Origin: Avena insularis
Lineage: Eukaryota; Streptophyta; Magnoliopsida; Poales; Poaceae
Assembly: GCA_023614405.1 (NCBI GenBank)
Contig: JAJUPC010000039.1
Location: forward strand, 868,001 to 932,000
Direction: 5' to 3'
DNA: 64,000 bases
Shown: positions 1-11,043 of the stretch, in pieces
Position numbering within the stretch: position 1 is the first letter of the stretch
Layout of the letters: each line of letters opens with the position of its first letter
The notes under the pieces: model-generated
Told to the model about the DNA's origin: nothing
Database searches by the model: none
Seen by the model: only the letters and a program-made list of their open reading frames with translations
Made by a program: the position numbers and the translations under genes

Positions 1-1690
1 TACTGTGTTTGTCAAAAATAAGTTTTTAGGTCAACCCATATTTTAAGTTTTAATCCGATGATGCTTTACATTTTCTGTTGAGGACGATTCCGATATCATC
101 TTCCCAGCTCAGCAAAGCGGTGGCGCTGGCAGGTTTTATCCCCACATAAGCGATGGCTCCAAATTGTGCCTTTGCTTGTGGAATCTTTCTTTTCTTTTTC
201 TTTTCTCTTAGTGGGGTATTGCTAAGTGCACATCACATTACATCAAGGTATGTCTAAATCTACACGTAAAAGGTGTGTGATAGATGGATTGGCGAAATAT
301 GTATTGTACATGATTTTTATTTCCTTTAGTGTATTCTGTTGCTTTGCTTGATGTATTTGTAGGGGAATGAATAGACACGGACCGTTCGGTTGATAGCTTT
401 ACGCACCAAACTGGTGAACTAACCTCTCTCTCCTCCCTCTTACATGCTCGATCCATTTCTTTTGTTTCCTTTTAAGTCAAAGTCCGAACATTTTCACCTA
501 GCTCGGTCGACCGGTGCCTCTAGGTGTTCTAGTGCCAACTCTCCTCTGCTTCCTCCCACCACCACCATAGCTGCCCTCGACCTATCTCTAGATCATCTAG
601 TATCCACTGTTGTCCGGCTATGTCTTCTAAGTCGACCCAAGGGCACTAGCAGTGAAACCATTGAGTGGCCAACTACATATTCCAATGGCCATATCATCAC
701 ACACGCATCCACCTGGCTCATCATCTTCGCACCCTTCCTCTCCCGCTTCTCCTCGTTCTCGTTGGTTCATCGTATTCATACTCCAATGCACCATTAGGTC
801 CACAAGACCAGGGAGCCAAACGTTCGCCCATGAGGTATCGATGTGAGTGTGATCGTATACACTATATATGGAATTACACGAGAGTGCACAACAACGCACA
901 ATGACAATTTCTATCACTAAAAACTTACTTTGAAATGCAGTTAATGTAAGATAAAACGGGTATTAGGTCTACCCTCTATTCCTCTGCACTTTTCCGTGGT
1001 GCCGCTCACAATTGTAATTTGAGGCTAGAGGGTAGGGACCTACTTATACTGTAATTTCCAGAGTCCACTCCAATTACAGATAAGCTTTCAAGTTGTTTCA
1101 AACTTGTTTTCCAATCAGTGTCTAGATAAAATTACCAACCACGATATAATCTATCTGTTAATTGGATACTATTTGTACATGTCCCAGGACACACGTATGT
1201 GAGCTACGCGCCATAATCAAATCAAATTCCGACTGATTACATAGGTCGACATCAGGACTGTAATCTGATCAATAACCTAGTCCCTTCGGATTAATATTGT
1301 GCCCAGGCAGAAATTTCCAGCATACAAATATATATACACTGTATTCCAATATTAATCAACCAGTTTTCTTAAGCTCATACTTAAGTACACTTCCAGCAAG
1401 CATATATTCCATGCTAATTTAACCACAGCAATTCCATGTAAACACACGTGTCATATTTCCATAACGAGGTAGCGAAATAAATGAAGTTCCAAAATACTTT
1501 GAATATATATAGATGCAGGACATATTTCCTACAGTTAACATACTAACAACAAATCATTGATCTTAGACTCCAACTATACATTGTTTAAATAATTAGTATA
1601 GAGTGTATAATTATACCATCGGGAAAATTTAAGCAAGGACATACTGGGTGGACGTAGCATTTACTGATAGGCCGCACTAGGTCCAAAATA
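1..1690. other. Intergenic DNA and promoter side of the Rab gene
   Basis: I see no protein similarity in any frame here. The short open frames on both strands are low-complexity and overlap one another. A TC-rich tract lies at about 184-210, and an AT-rich stretch (about 1320-1620) precedes the GC-rich 5' leader of the Rab gene, which begins near 1690. The core promoter and transcription start cannot be fixed from sequence alone. Confidence 0.5.
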
Positions 1691-1913
1691 AAAATCAGCT
1701 CCCTCCTCCTTCCGGAAGCAGAGCAAGCAGCCAAAGCAGAGAAGCTGCACCCAGCCAGCCTCCTTCCCCCTCCTCTCCTCGGAAGGGCCCGAGACAGCGA
1801 CCGATCGGGAGGCGTCCGGCGGAGGCTCCGAGGGAGCAGCGGCTCCAGAAAGAGACCGGAAGGCGCCGAAGGCGGAGGAGCGGGGGGATAGTTTGATTCC
1901 CGGTCGAGCGGGG

Positions 1914-3587
1914 ATGGCGCGGCGGGCGGCGGCGTGGGAGCAAGGCGGGGACGAGTACGACTACCTGTTCAAGGTGGTGCTGATCGGCGACTCCGGCGTG
2001 GGGAAGTCCAACCTTCTCTCCCGGTTCACCAAGAACACCTTCTCCCTCGACTCCAAGTCCACCATCGGCGTCGAGTTCGCCACCCGCACCACCCAGGTCT
2101 GCTCTGCTCTGCTCCCCACTCCTTCCCCGATACTGTCGAATCGGATGCTCCATCAACGATCGATCGTTGCTTCTGGCTGGTTGCGTATAACAGCAGCACA
2201 AGCCTTTTCTGTTCTTGGTTTGCTGGGTGGATGCACAGTACTAGGAGTTTCTTGTTTTGGATAGAATTTGGCAATCTGATCATGCTACCGTGCTAGCGAT
2301 TTAGGTTGCTGTTTGCCTGTTAGAGCGCACTTCCACCGTTTCTGTTGGTTGGGTGCAGTAGCAGTTTCTTATTTTGGATAGAATTTGACAATCTGATCAT
2401 GCTAGCGATTTAGGCTATTGTTTGCCTGTTTGGGCGCAGTTGTACCCTTTTTACACTCACTCAGTTAATACGTCTGCTACCTTCTTGACTCGACCAGAAA
2501 CAGGACACCGCAAGAAAGAAAAGGAAGCCCTTAAAATTCAGACAATTGTAGATATGTATCGTTGCCAAATCTCATGAACATAGTTCAAAGTGTTTCTTTA
2601 GCAGAGAAGTTAACCGGGTGTCATCGACTTATATGTACGTGGTATGAAAAGTCATGGTGAACTAATCCTCGAGCTAGTTGATTTGCTAGTCCTGTACTCC
2701 CCGTATCTTCAGTGATTTATTTGTCAATAACCTGGTGTAAACCTTGCTGCTGGCACCTGCCGTCTGCAGCATCTCTGAAACTTAAATCATGAACCGCTAC
2801 CTGGCGCTGCGGTGGCTGCCACTCTATCAAGGCCATGTCAATCAGCACTGGCATCATTGACATAGTCTGTTAGGAGGCGGCTGATCAGTTGATGTAGCAC
2901 ATACCTAGGCATGTGGACCTTGTTGGCAGTTAGCCATGCAACGACTTACTTACAAAATATTCCTATCTCATTCAATTTAAGTACTACTTCAATTATTTGT
3001 TATCGAAAGGTAAATAATCTTTTCATCTGAAGAAATGATGATGTTTCAAAGGTATCTGTGGTGACAACAGTGCTGCATGCACTATCGTCTATTCATTTCA
3101 GGTGGAGGGGAAGACCATAAAGGCGCAGATATGGGACACGGCGGGGCAAGAGCGGTACCGGGCCATCACGAGCGCCTACTACAGGGGCGCCGTGGGGGCG
3201 CTGCTCGTCTACGACGTCACCAAGGCCACCACCTTCGAGAACGTGAAGCGGTGGCTCAAGGAGCTCCGCGACCACGCCGACGCCAACATCGTCATCATGC
3301 TCATCGGCAACAAGACCGACCTCAAGCACCTCCGCTCCGTGGCCGCCGACGACGCCGCGGGCTTCGCGGAGAGGGAAGGCCTGTCCTTCATCGAGACCTC
3401 CGCGCTCGAGGCGACTAATGTTGACAGGGCGTTCCAGAAAGTGCTGGCCGAGATATACCGGATCGTCAGCAAGAAGGCGCTCTCTTCCTCGGAGAACTCG
3501 GGCGCCGGTGTCGTCGGGGAGGGGCAGTCCATCGAGGTGTCGGCCGGAGCCCCCGGCAACGTGTCGTCGAGGTGCTGCTCGTTCTAG
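1914..3587 (+). CDS. RABA2: RABA2-type Rab GTPase (Rab11 family), two exons
   Basis: Small GTPase of the plant Rab11/RABA class, expected to regulate trans-Golgi/endosome to plasma-membrane traffic and cell-plate delivery. Exons are 1914-2096 and 3102-3587, joined in phase 0 with a GT donor at 2097 and an AG acceptor at 3100-3101; the product is 222 residues. Visible motifs are the P-loop GDSGVGKS (25-32), effector Thr in STIGVEF (T50), WDTAGQE (72-78), NKTD (131-134), ETSAL (159-163) and a C-terminal CCSF with two cysteines for geranylgeranylation. The start at 1914 is chosen because it gives the MAR-x beginning usual for RABA2. RABA2 rather than RABA1 is supported by the [25 protein letters not shown] block (my recognition of the family) and the short CC-x-x tail. 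All catalytic motifs are intact and there are no stops, so I regard it as functional. The exons are GC-rich, unlike the surrounding repeats. Confidence 0.95.
2246..2445 (+). repeat. Tandem duplication in the Rab intron
   Basis: Within the 1005-bp intron, a block around TTGGATAGAATTTG (2257) recurs at 2374, a period of about 117 bp. The similarity continues through the following ATCTGATCATGCTA and the GCGATTTAGG/TTTGCCTGTT stretch. The copies differ by scattered substitutions and small indels, so the duplication is not recent. No function can be assigned. Confidence 0.8.
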
Positions 3588-3679
3588 CGGTGCTCTCGAT
3601 CGCTGACATCGTTCGCCATGTAGGTCGTCTCGGTCGGATTCCTTTGAACTGAATGCGGTTGTCAAAATTTAGTAACAAA

Positions 3680-3685
3680 AATAAA
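3680..3685 (+). terminator. Possible polyadenylation signal of the Rab gene
   Basis: An AATAAA lies 93 bases after the stop codon of the Rab gene, in an A-rich context. Position and sequence fit a near-upstream polyadenylation element, but plant signals are degenerate, so this is tentative. Confidence 0.4.
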
Positions 3686-3689
3686 TTCA

Positions 3690-4286
3690 GAAGATTCTTT
3701 TAGCACGGTTGCTATATTTGAGAGTTGGGCTCTCATCTTCACTTGTGTTATATGCCTAGCTGGTGCAGCTGATGTTGTACCCAAGTACCAGAAATATACG
3801 AACTGACAATGACTCTCTGTGAAGTTATATCTGCTGAACTTTTTAAGGGGTTTAATGCTCGTGAGAAAATTACGGCTCGACAGTTCATCTGTGAGCCAGT
3901 CAGCGAACTCCTCATGATACATCCTCCACTTGAGGTAAGTTCACATAAATTATGTTTCTAAAAAAGAATAGTACTTCTATTAAATTCTTGTGGTCGAATA
4001 CTTCAAAAGTCTTTCAAATTCAGAATTCAGAATTTTTTTCTTTGAGCAAATCAGAAATTTAGAAAAAGGTAGCTGGTCTAAGGCCCAACTAGTGGACAGA
4101 GCATAATGGGCTTCGGGTCCTATTTCCATCCTTATTACTCAGCGGTGGTAGACTCGGACTCCTCAATATGCTTGTGATCCAGAAAGTTTAAGATTCGATT
4201 CTGGGCCGCAACAATCCCTTCCAGTCCAATTAATATTAATACTATGAACCGTAACTTTCTAGCTCTGAATTTTGCTCCTCAAGTTA
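3690..4286. other. Intergenic, no gene seen
   Basis: AT-rich sequence between the Rab gene and a Harbinger-like element. No open frame resembles a known protein and I see no structured repeats. Confidence 0.5.
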
Positions 4287-4624
4287 GAGCATCACCAACA
4301 AGTGCTGCAAAATGGCGCGCTGGTTGTTTAGATACAACACGCGCTATCTATTGCTTCTTCACTGGACATCACGCTGCAAAATTGGAAAACTCTTCACTAG
4401 GCGCTGCATATGCATATTACAACGCGCTAGCACCACAAACAACTTTCACACACATATATAGAAACAACAATATCAAACACGCCAAAATAAATCTACAACA
4501 GATACAACAACTTGTCCATTATTACAACAAATGTAACAAATACAACAACATGTCCATCAACAATAAAAAAAATTGTTTTTCAACAACACAACAAACTTAC
4601 AAATAAATAGACATTGGGTGTTTG

Positions 4625-5640
4625 TTGCTCGTTCCATTTCCAACACTCCTCGATGAGATCATGTTGACGATCATCACGCGCTGCGGAATGAATTGGATGA
4701 TACGGGGCAATAAAATGAGTCACCCTCTCTTGATTCCTCCTCACATGCTCAGGAACCCCATCAAGTCAAAGTAGGAGTAATCTACATCTTTGCCATGATC
4801 ACCCTCTATGATCATGTTATGCATGATGACACAAGCATTTATGATATACCAAAGGATGTCTTGGTCTCAAAATCTAGCTGGTACTCTCACGATAGCAAAT
4901 TGGGTTTAGAAAATCCTGAATGCTCTCTCAATATCTTTCCTAACTGCCGCTTGCGCATTATGAAAGCCAAGTTTCTTCTTACCTTTGGGTTTGTGAACCG
5001 GCTTCACAAATGTTTGCCACCTTGGATAGATACCATCGTCAAGATAGTAGCCATAATTGTTGTGGGGCTGTTTGCTACAAACTCTACCGGTGGACTTTCA
5101 CCTAGTGAAATCCTTATAATAAGTGGTGACCGTTGAAGAATATTGATATCATTGCACGAACCGGTTATTCCAAAGAATGCGTGTCAAATCCAAGTCTCGT
5201 GATCGGCCACGGCTTCAAGGATTATAGTGGAATTCTTTCTGTGGCCTTTGAATTGTCGATGCTATACCGCAGGATAATTATTCCAACTCCAATACACACA
5301 ATCAGCTGAGCCAAGCATACCTGGAAAATCTCGAGCCTGGTTCACCTCCAAAAGCCTAGCCATGTCTTCAGTATTTGGGGGTTGAACACTTGCACAATTA
5401 ATACTGCAAAGCGCTTGACACACTTGATAGCTTGGCTGTCACCCATAGCCAAATGGTCATCTACTTGACCACCAGAATACCGTATACAAGCATAGGCGAC
5501 GGTCACCTTCAGATAGGTGTTATGGCCAAATTCTCCGACATAATTCCTCCTTTGCTCAAAAAACCGATCAAACTTTGTCACCTCTTCCGTGATGTTCTTG
5601 AACAAATTTGCTCTTTTAACGGACAAAGTAGCACGTAACC
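4625..5640 (-). pseudogene. Harbinger-type transposase (plant transposon protein family), degenerate
   Basis: Read on the minus strand. The longest open piece (5342-5626) holds the N-terminal part with FFEQRRNYVGEFGHNT, YACIRYSGGQVDDHLAMG and a QAIKCVKRF block, the usual start of plant Harbinger/ALP1-like transposases. Downstream (lower coordinates) other frames give PGMLGSADCVYWSW, GHRKNSTIILEAVADHE, TWIWHAFFGITGSCNDINIL and, near 4800, ACVIMHNMI, which are the DDE-domain blocks of the family. Stops and frameshifts separate the blocks, so the gene is dead. Expected length is about 400 residues. The assignment rests on block order and family recognition; a database comparison was not possible. 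Confidence 0.8.
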
Positions 5641-6478
5641 GATCCCCTAAAAGGCTTTAGAGGAGTAAATATAGGATTTCGGCCCCTAAAAATTCCCACC
5701 CCTCTCCTATATTTGCTCGGCCACGCGGCCGATGAGAAAAAAAATCCTCCCACACCGCCGCTCACTCTCCCGCCACCGCTCTTCTTCCCACCGCCCCTCC
5801 TTCCACCCAAACTTGTTAGAGATGGCCGGATCGCGCCGCCGGTTGCCGCCTCCTATCTACAGCGCCTTTCGGGGCCGCGACGCGTCTCATGGCCATAGAT
5901 CAGGGTCTCCCGACATCCCTCCACCGGCGGAACCGCACGTCCAGTACCATGGCATGCGGCAGCGGTAGTGGGGGACCTGGGTCTCCGAGATCACCGACCG
6001 GAACACCGGCCAAAGCCACTGGATTGGCACCTACCAGTCAGCACGGCAGGCGGCATGGGCGCACGACGTTGCCAACATTCGACTCCATGACTCTAACTGC
6101 GGGCCGCTGAACTTCCCTCTCAGCAATGAGGTACCAGAGCTCTTCTCCCCTCCCATCCACAGCCACGCTGCGCGCATCACTAGGAAGGACCGGGAGGCCG
6201 CCAGCAAGCGGTACATGGCCGAGCTCTGTTGGCAAAATCTTGGCCACATGGCTGAGGAGGCCGCACGCTACGAGGAGTACGTCACACATTTGATCTTGGT
6301 GTGTTTTCATTTTATTGCAATATGTTTGTTGAAATTCCTAGTAGAAGATTGAAATATAGGATTGCAAATTTAGGGGATCGATTCCGGAGGCCGAAGTTTA
6401 GGGTAGCAAATTTTTTCTCCTCGGTGAAGAGTGCACCGAAATCGGCTCTAACATTTAGGGGATCGGTTAGAGATGCTC
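5636..6478. mobile_element. Inverted-repeat unit carrying an AP2/ERF remnant
   Basis: The 16-mer TAACCGATCCCCTAAA at 5636-5651 is repeated exactly in inverse orientation at 6454-6469, close to the right terminus of the Harbinger-like interval. More distant similarity (ATATAGGATT, GGCC...) follows on both sides. The unit is about 0.84 kb and its centre is GC-rich and partly coding-like. This layout resembles a gene-carrying MITE ('Pack' type). The left terminus is truncated at, or overlaps, the transposase N-terminus. Confidence 0.55.
5822..6352 (+). pseudogene. AP2/ERF-domain protein fragment with one in-frame stop
   Basis: From the ATG at 5822 the frame is open to 6352 apart from a single TAG at 5966-5968. 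Around it the translation reads YHGMRQR-stop-WGTWVSEI, then HWIGTY, QAAWAHDVANIRLH and LNFP. These are the YRG, WLG-like and A-x-AYD elements of an AP2/ERF DNA-binding domain in the correct order and spacing. The stop falls at the variable residue between RQR and WG. The rest (about residues 98-176) is not recognised. It lies between inverted repeats of a Harbinger-like unit, so I infer capture of a host transcription-factor fragment, or a domain native to that transposon lineage. Confidence 0.7.
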
Positions 6479-6659
6479 TCAGATCCTGCTACGCCTACAA
6501 GTGTTGCAGTCTCGAAAATTAATGCTCCTATTGAACCTCGTAGATGTGGTAGAATTCATCTTCCTGTCGTAAGATTTGAAGATAAAAATATTATTATTGG
6601 ACAATGATGTATTGTTGTTGGACAACAATGAACCATCTAGATAGAAAGAGGCTATGATG

Positions 6660-7862
6660 GGTCCTGACTCCGTCAAATGGCAAGACGCCATGAAATCCGA
6701 GATAGAATCCATGTACGAAAGTCAAGTTTGGAACTTGATGGACCCTCCTAAAGGCGTAAAGCATATAGAATATAAATAGATCTATAAGAAGAAAATAGAC
6801 ACGAGCGGTAATATGACCGTCTATAAAGCACGACTTGCCGCAAAAGGCTTTTGAAAAATTCAAGGAGTTGAATACGATGAGACATTCTCTCCTATAGCGA
6901 TGCTTAAGTTTGTTCGAATACTTCTAGCAATACTTGTATATTACGATTACGAAATATGGCAGATGGATGTCAAAATAGTGTTCCTGAACGGGAATCTAAC
7001 TGAGGATGTGTACATGGTACAACCCGAGGGTTTTGTCGATCCTAAAGATGCCATAAAGGTGTGCAAACTTTAGAGATCCATGTATGGACTGAACCAAGCA
7101 TCACGGAGTTGGAATGTTCGTTTTGATTAAGTGGTCAAGAGTTTTGTCTTCATCAAGAACCGACAAGAGTCTTGTGTATACAAGAAGGAAAGTGGGAGCA
7201 TGATATCGTCTAATACTGTATATGGATGACATATTGTTGATTGGAAATGATAAAACATTTCTTAACACTATAAAGGACTCGTTGAAGAAAAGTTTTTCAA
7301 TGAAAGATTTGGATGAAAAAGCTTACATATTGGGCATAAAGATCTATAGACATAGATCCCGATGCCTACTAGGACTTACCCAAGATACATATCTAGACAA
7401 GGTTTTGAAGAGGTTCAAAATGGAAGAATCTAAGAAGGGATCACTTCCAATAGTGCATGGCAAGCCACTAAGCAATAAGCAATATTCTATGACCAATGCT
7501 GAGCAAGATGACATGAGTGAAATCCCATATGCGTTAGCAATTAGTTCAACCATGTATGCCATGATATCTACAAGACCAAATGTATCATATGCTCTAAGTA
7601 TTACAAGAAGATACCAAAGTGATCTAGGAGTGAATCACTAGATAACAGTAAAAAATATACGTAGGTACTTGAGAAGGACTAAGAATATGTTTCTCATGTA
7701 TGGAGATGACAAAGAACTCATTGCAAAAGGTTACACCGATGCAAGTTTTTTCACTGGTCCTAATGATTTTAGATCTCAGTCCACTTATGTGTTCACTTTG
7801 AATGGGGGAGCAATGAGCTGGAAAAGTTCTAAGCAAGATACATTTTGACAGAGGCAGAGTAC
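6660..7862 (+). pseudogene. Ty1-copia reverse transcriptase / RNase H, 5' part
   Basis: Translation shows copia RT blocks in order: KWQDAMKSEIESM, QVWNLMDPP, YKARLAAKGF, ETFSPIAMLK, EIWQMDVK, FLNGNLTEDVYM, then the catalytic Y-M-DD box (7219-7230) followed by ILLIGND, FSMKDLDEKAYILGI and TRPNVSYALS, and the RNase H segment YTDASF (about 7735). Stops interrupt the frame at several places (for example after EYK near 6777 and KGF near 6853). The longest uninterrupted part is 7222-7641. The second YVDD residue is Met here. The gene is inactive. Confidence 0.9.
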
Positions 7863-8164
7863 ATACTACTGCAGAAAGGCTTATAGACACCAGGTGGTTA
7901 GTGACAAACAAAATTGTGCCCGTCACTAGTAAGTTTCCCAGCGACAGGCAAGGATAAACATGTCACTAGTACAAAACACTAGTGACACGCGTATAAATGT
8001 GACTGTCACTAATATTTTTTATAAAGACTGGACAAATTACTTAGTGACACGCACGTGGAAATACCGAAATGCGTTGAGTAGTGATGGACTTAAAATGTGC
8101 AACTCACTAGAATTTTTCAAGGAAGCCGGGTCAAAGCGACATTTTTTTATCGAGGGGCATGTCT

Positions 8165-9655
8165 AAAGCTATAAAATGGACTTTTTTCCTGCCCGCCGGT
8201 CCACCCGCGGGCCTCCTCGGCTTTGATGTTGATCTCAACTCACCACACCCCGCCACCGTCCAGCCTATTCTGATCTAAAATCACGGTAAATATCTCCTCG
8301 GTTCCCTCGCGATCGCATCTCACTCATCCGAAAAGAAAAATCCCTCCCCGACGACTCTAAGCCACACCGCATCTTCATCGGTGCTTCGCCATAGGTTTTC
8401 CCCACCGGCGTCCCGACGATGGACTCCCCGCAAACCACAGACGAGAACTCCCCACGCCACGCATTGTCTCCACTGGCGCCGACCTCCAGATTTCCGTCGC
8501 GGTGAAGTGGGGGGCGAGGACGAAGTGGCGGCTGGATGTTGGGAACAGTACGCGCACGCGAGGTGAGAAGATTCCGCAACGCAAACGACGAGGTCTGTAT
8601 TCTCCTCCTCCTTAGATCCCTTGACTTCCCCAGCAACCAACATGCAAGGCAAGTCGATCCAATCAGCGACGTCAATTCCTCGTACTCATTATATTTGCCT
8701 TGGTGTTCCGGTTTCTGCCTAGGCATGCAACTCCGACGCCCGATGTTTACTTTCTGCTACTACACGAAAGACCATGCTCTGTAGTTGTTGTCATGCCATC
8801 AACATCACCTACTCCATTTTAATATTTGACCAAGTTCATCTTAGTATTTCTCAGGTAAATGTCATGGTTGATTGTAGTGCCCAACAACTGTTTGTGCTAA
8901 TGCCCACGAGAGCTGCTTATTTTTTTGGTTACATTTGGTCAAGAAATTGATTTTTTTAATCAATATTAGTATGTCCTTGCCTCATTATTAGTTGTTTGCT
9001 TCACTTCTAACTTTTGTGGTACTGATACACATGATATCGCAGGTGGTGTGTTAACTGAAATGCTGCTACGAGTTGTTGCCATCATTTTTCAGTAGCGGGA
9101 GTTCTCTCAAACATAACAATGGTTCGATTAGGTGTTACATAGATTTATTGATTCTTAGACTGTTTCCTCATGTGTTTAAAATGACTGATAGCAAGACTCC
9201 AGATAAATAAGCATTTTAGATAAACTCATTTAAATTAGTATGTCCTTGGCTTAGTTCTCATTTCAGTTAATCACAGACTCAGTGTCTTGTTGGTGTTCTG
9301 GTAATATCTACTCTGCTGCAGCTTATGCTACGATCACATCACACACAGCAAGGCGAGTCCGTCATGTTGATCTTTCCTAATTTTCACTAGCCATAAGAGA
9401 ATTGATCTGAACAGAAGTGCTAGGGTAGTATGTACTCATCTGCAACTTGTGTTACGATCTCATATAGGAAGGCGAAAACAGCTTCTCATATTCGTCCTGA
9501 TGATTATACCTAATTATTACTACTTTTGGTTCTTTCGGTTATTCCGATGAATAAGTACAATTTTATTATTTGTTTAGCTATATAAATCTTGGAATCAAGA
9601 AGCATATAATTTTAGTATAAGAGGGCATGAGTGCATGACATGTGTATTCCTGATT
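8165..9655. other. CACTA interior: GC-rich block followed by intron-like AT-rich DNA
   Basis: From about 8190 to 8600 the sequence is GC-rich with overlapping open frames on both strands (for example 8265-8726 minus), resembling a plant 5' leader or first exon, but I recognise no protein. After about 8780 it turns AT-rich and T-rich with plausible splice-like signals, as expected of captured introns. It may be upstream sequence of the same gene that supplied the UBA3/ECR1-like exon, but nothing in the sequence proves this. Confidence 0.35.
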
Positions 9656-9659
9656 ATAG

Positions 9660-9780
9660 GGTGCTGTCAAGAATATCATCCCAGTCATTGCTTCAACAAA
9701 TGCAATTATTTCTGCTGCTTGTGCATATGAAGCTTTGAATCTCGACTCTAGCCACATAGAAGTGTATCAAATTATCTCAC
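9660..9780 (+). pseudogene. Captured exon of NEDD8-activating E1 subunit (UBA3/ECR1-like)
   Basis: The 121-bp segment is flanked by an AG acceptor (9658-9659, after a T-rich tract) and a GT donor (9781, GTGAGT). In phase 0 it encodes GAVKNIIPVIASTNAIISAACAYEAL plus 14 further residues. The KNIIP-x-IASTNAIISAAC-x-EAL block is the signature of the adenylation domain of UBA3/ECR1, the catalytic subunit of the NEDD8 (RUB) E1 enzyme. The C-terminal third of the exon matches less well. Intact splice borders inside a CACTA element indicate capture of genomic, unspliced DNA. The enzyme's other exons are not recognisable here, so it cannot encode a working E1. Confidence 0.72.
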
Positions 9781-10738
9781 GTGAGTTTCATTGCTGTATG
9801 ACCAATTTTTAGTAGGTTACCTTTTACCAAAGAGTAAGAACGATGCTGATATTCAGTTAGTTTCATTATTGTATCGTCCAAGCTTAGTTGAAGACTTTTT
9901 TATTGAGAAAAAGTTAGGTGTAGACTTATAGTTACTAATTTATTGTCAAGATTGTGTCTTCATACATCTTTCCATTATATTGCTCAGTGTAGCTAGATCA
10001 GTATATGCTTGCACATTTACCTAAGTTATATGCACTTACTGCTTACGATACCCAGATTATTAGGTTTATATATTGTGAAATACCTTCGTGTCTTTTCTAC
10101 TCATTATCTATATTATTCTGTAATGTAATCGATATTCCATGTTGCAGCATGTCCAAGTCCCTGGAGTTCAAATTGCCTATATAACAAGTCCATCTCTAAC
10201 AATCGCGTGATTGTGGCCTCTTCAGGCGAGGAAACAGAAGCATCTGCCAAAATTTTGTCTATAATACATTGCAAGTTCTTATGCCATAGTGTTAACAGTG
10301 CAAATAATGTCATGTTGGCTTATGTGAATATATCATTGGTACAACATTTTATTGTGTTATATGAAATATTCGAGAAAATACAAACTTTTATAACATCTTA
10401 TTATGCTATCTAGAATATTCGTGGAAAACACAATCAATTTTTTTATTAGCGAAATTCAAACTAGTGACGGGTAGGATAATGGGCATGTCACCACAAAACC
10501 ACAGGCCTACAGCCTTTGATCGCAACTAGTGACATGCATCTTTTATGCATGTCACTACTATACACATACTAGTGACTGGCACATGTAAATGCTTGTCACT
10601 AGTACACATACTAGTGATAGGCACACCCTTGTACTAGTAACCCCAATACTAGTGACTAGTTATCAGTGACAGACGCTTTTCCCGTCACTAATAGGCATGT
10701 TGAGCCTGCCACTGATAGCCTATTCTGCACTAGTGATA

Positions 10739-11043
10739 GCAGCGTCAGATGCTGCAAAGGAGGGTGTCTAGATGAAGAACTTTATTACAGAACTTGGTGT
10801 GGTTCTAAGTGCGTAAGAGCCTATGGAGATTCATTCTGAGAATAATGGTGCCATTGCTCAAGTAAAAGAACCAAGGTCCCACCAGAGGAACAAGCATGTA
10901 CAATATGGGTTTCATCTCAAACTCTAGTTCATGCATGATGGTGACATCAAGATGTGCAAAATTCATACAGATCTGTGTCTGGCATATCCGCTGACAAAGT
11001 TACTCACGCTTGCAAAACATGTACAATACCGGGAAGCCATATG
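10739..11043 (+). pseudogene. Ty1-copia RNase H C-terminal part
   Basis: Continuation of the copia pol frame after the CACTA insertion: AASDAAKEGV, then ITELGVVLSA, MEIHSENNGAIAQVKEPRSH, and PLTKLL near the end. These are the last RNase H blocks of BARE/Angela-like copia. Several stops are present (within 10770-10930). It ends just before the polypurine tract and LTR. Confidence 0.85.

Larger units (their letters stand above)
4287..6478. mobile_element. PIF/Harbinger-like DNA transposon interval (decayed, possibly composite)
   Basis: The left end reads GAGCATCACCAACA from 4287. The right end, read on the minus strand from 6478, is GAGCATCTCTAACC. These are related terminal inverted repeats of the PIF/Harbinger type. 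The flanking trinucleotides are TTA (4284-4286) and TCA (6479-6481), one mismatch from the TTA/TAA duplication typical of the superfamily. Inside are a broken Harbinger transposase on the minus strand and an AP2/ERF remnant on the plus strand. A second, 16-bp perfect inverted repeat bounds only the AP2 part, so this may be two nested related elements and not one. Confidence 0.65.
7866..10735. mobile_element. CACTA (En/Spm-like) element, non-autonomous, 2870 bp
   Basis: The element interrupts the copia RNase H frame exactly. The host codons GAG-TAC-ATA stop at 7865 and resume with the duplicated ATA at 10736-10738 followed by GCAGCG, giving the 3-bp target duplication of the CACTA group. The right end read inwards is CACTAGTGCAGAATAGGCTA; the left end is the matching CTACTGCAGAAAGGCTTA, lacking about two terminal bases. 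Subterminal repeats of a CTAGTGACAGGC-type motif lie at about 7890-8050 and 10455-10735, in both orientations, as is usual for CACTA elements. No transposase is present. The interior holds a UBA3/ECR1-like exon. Confidence 0.88.
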
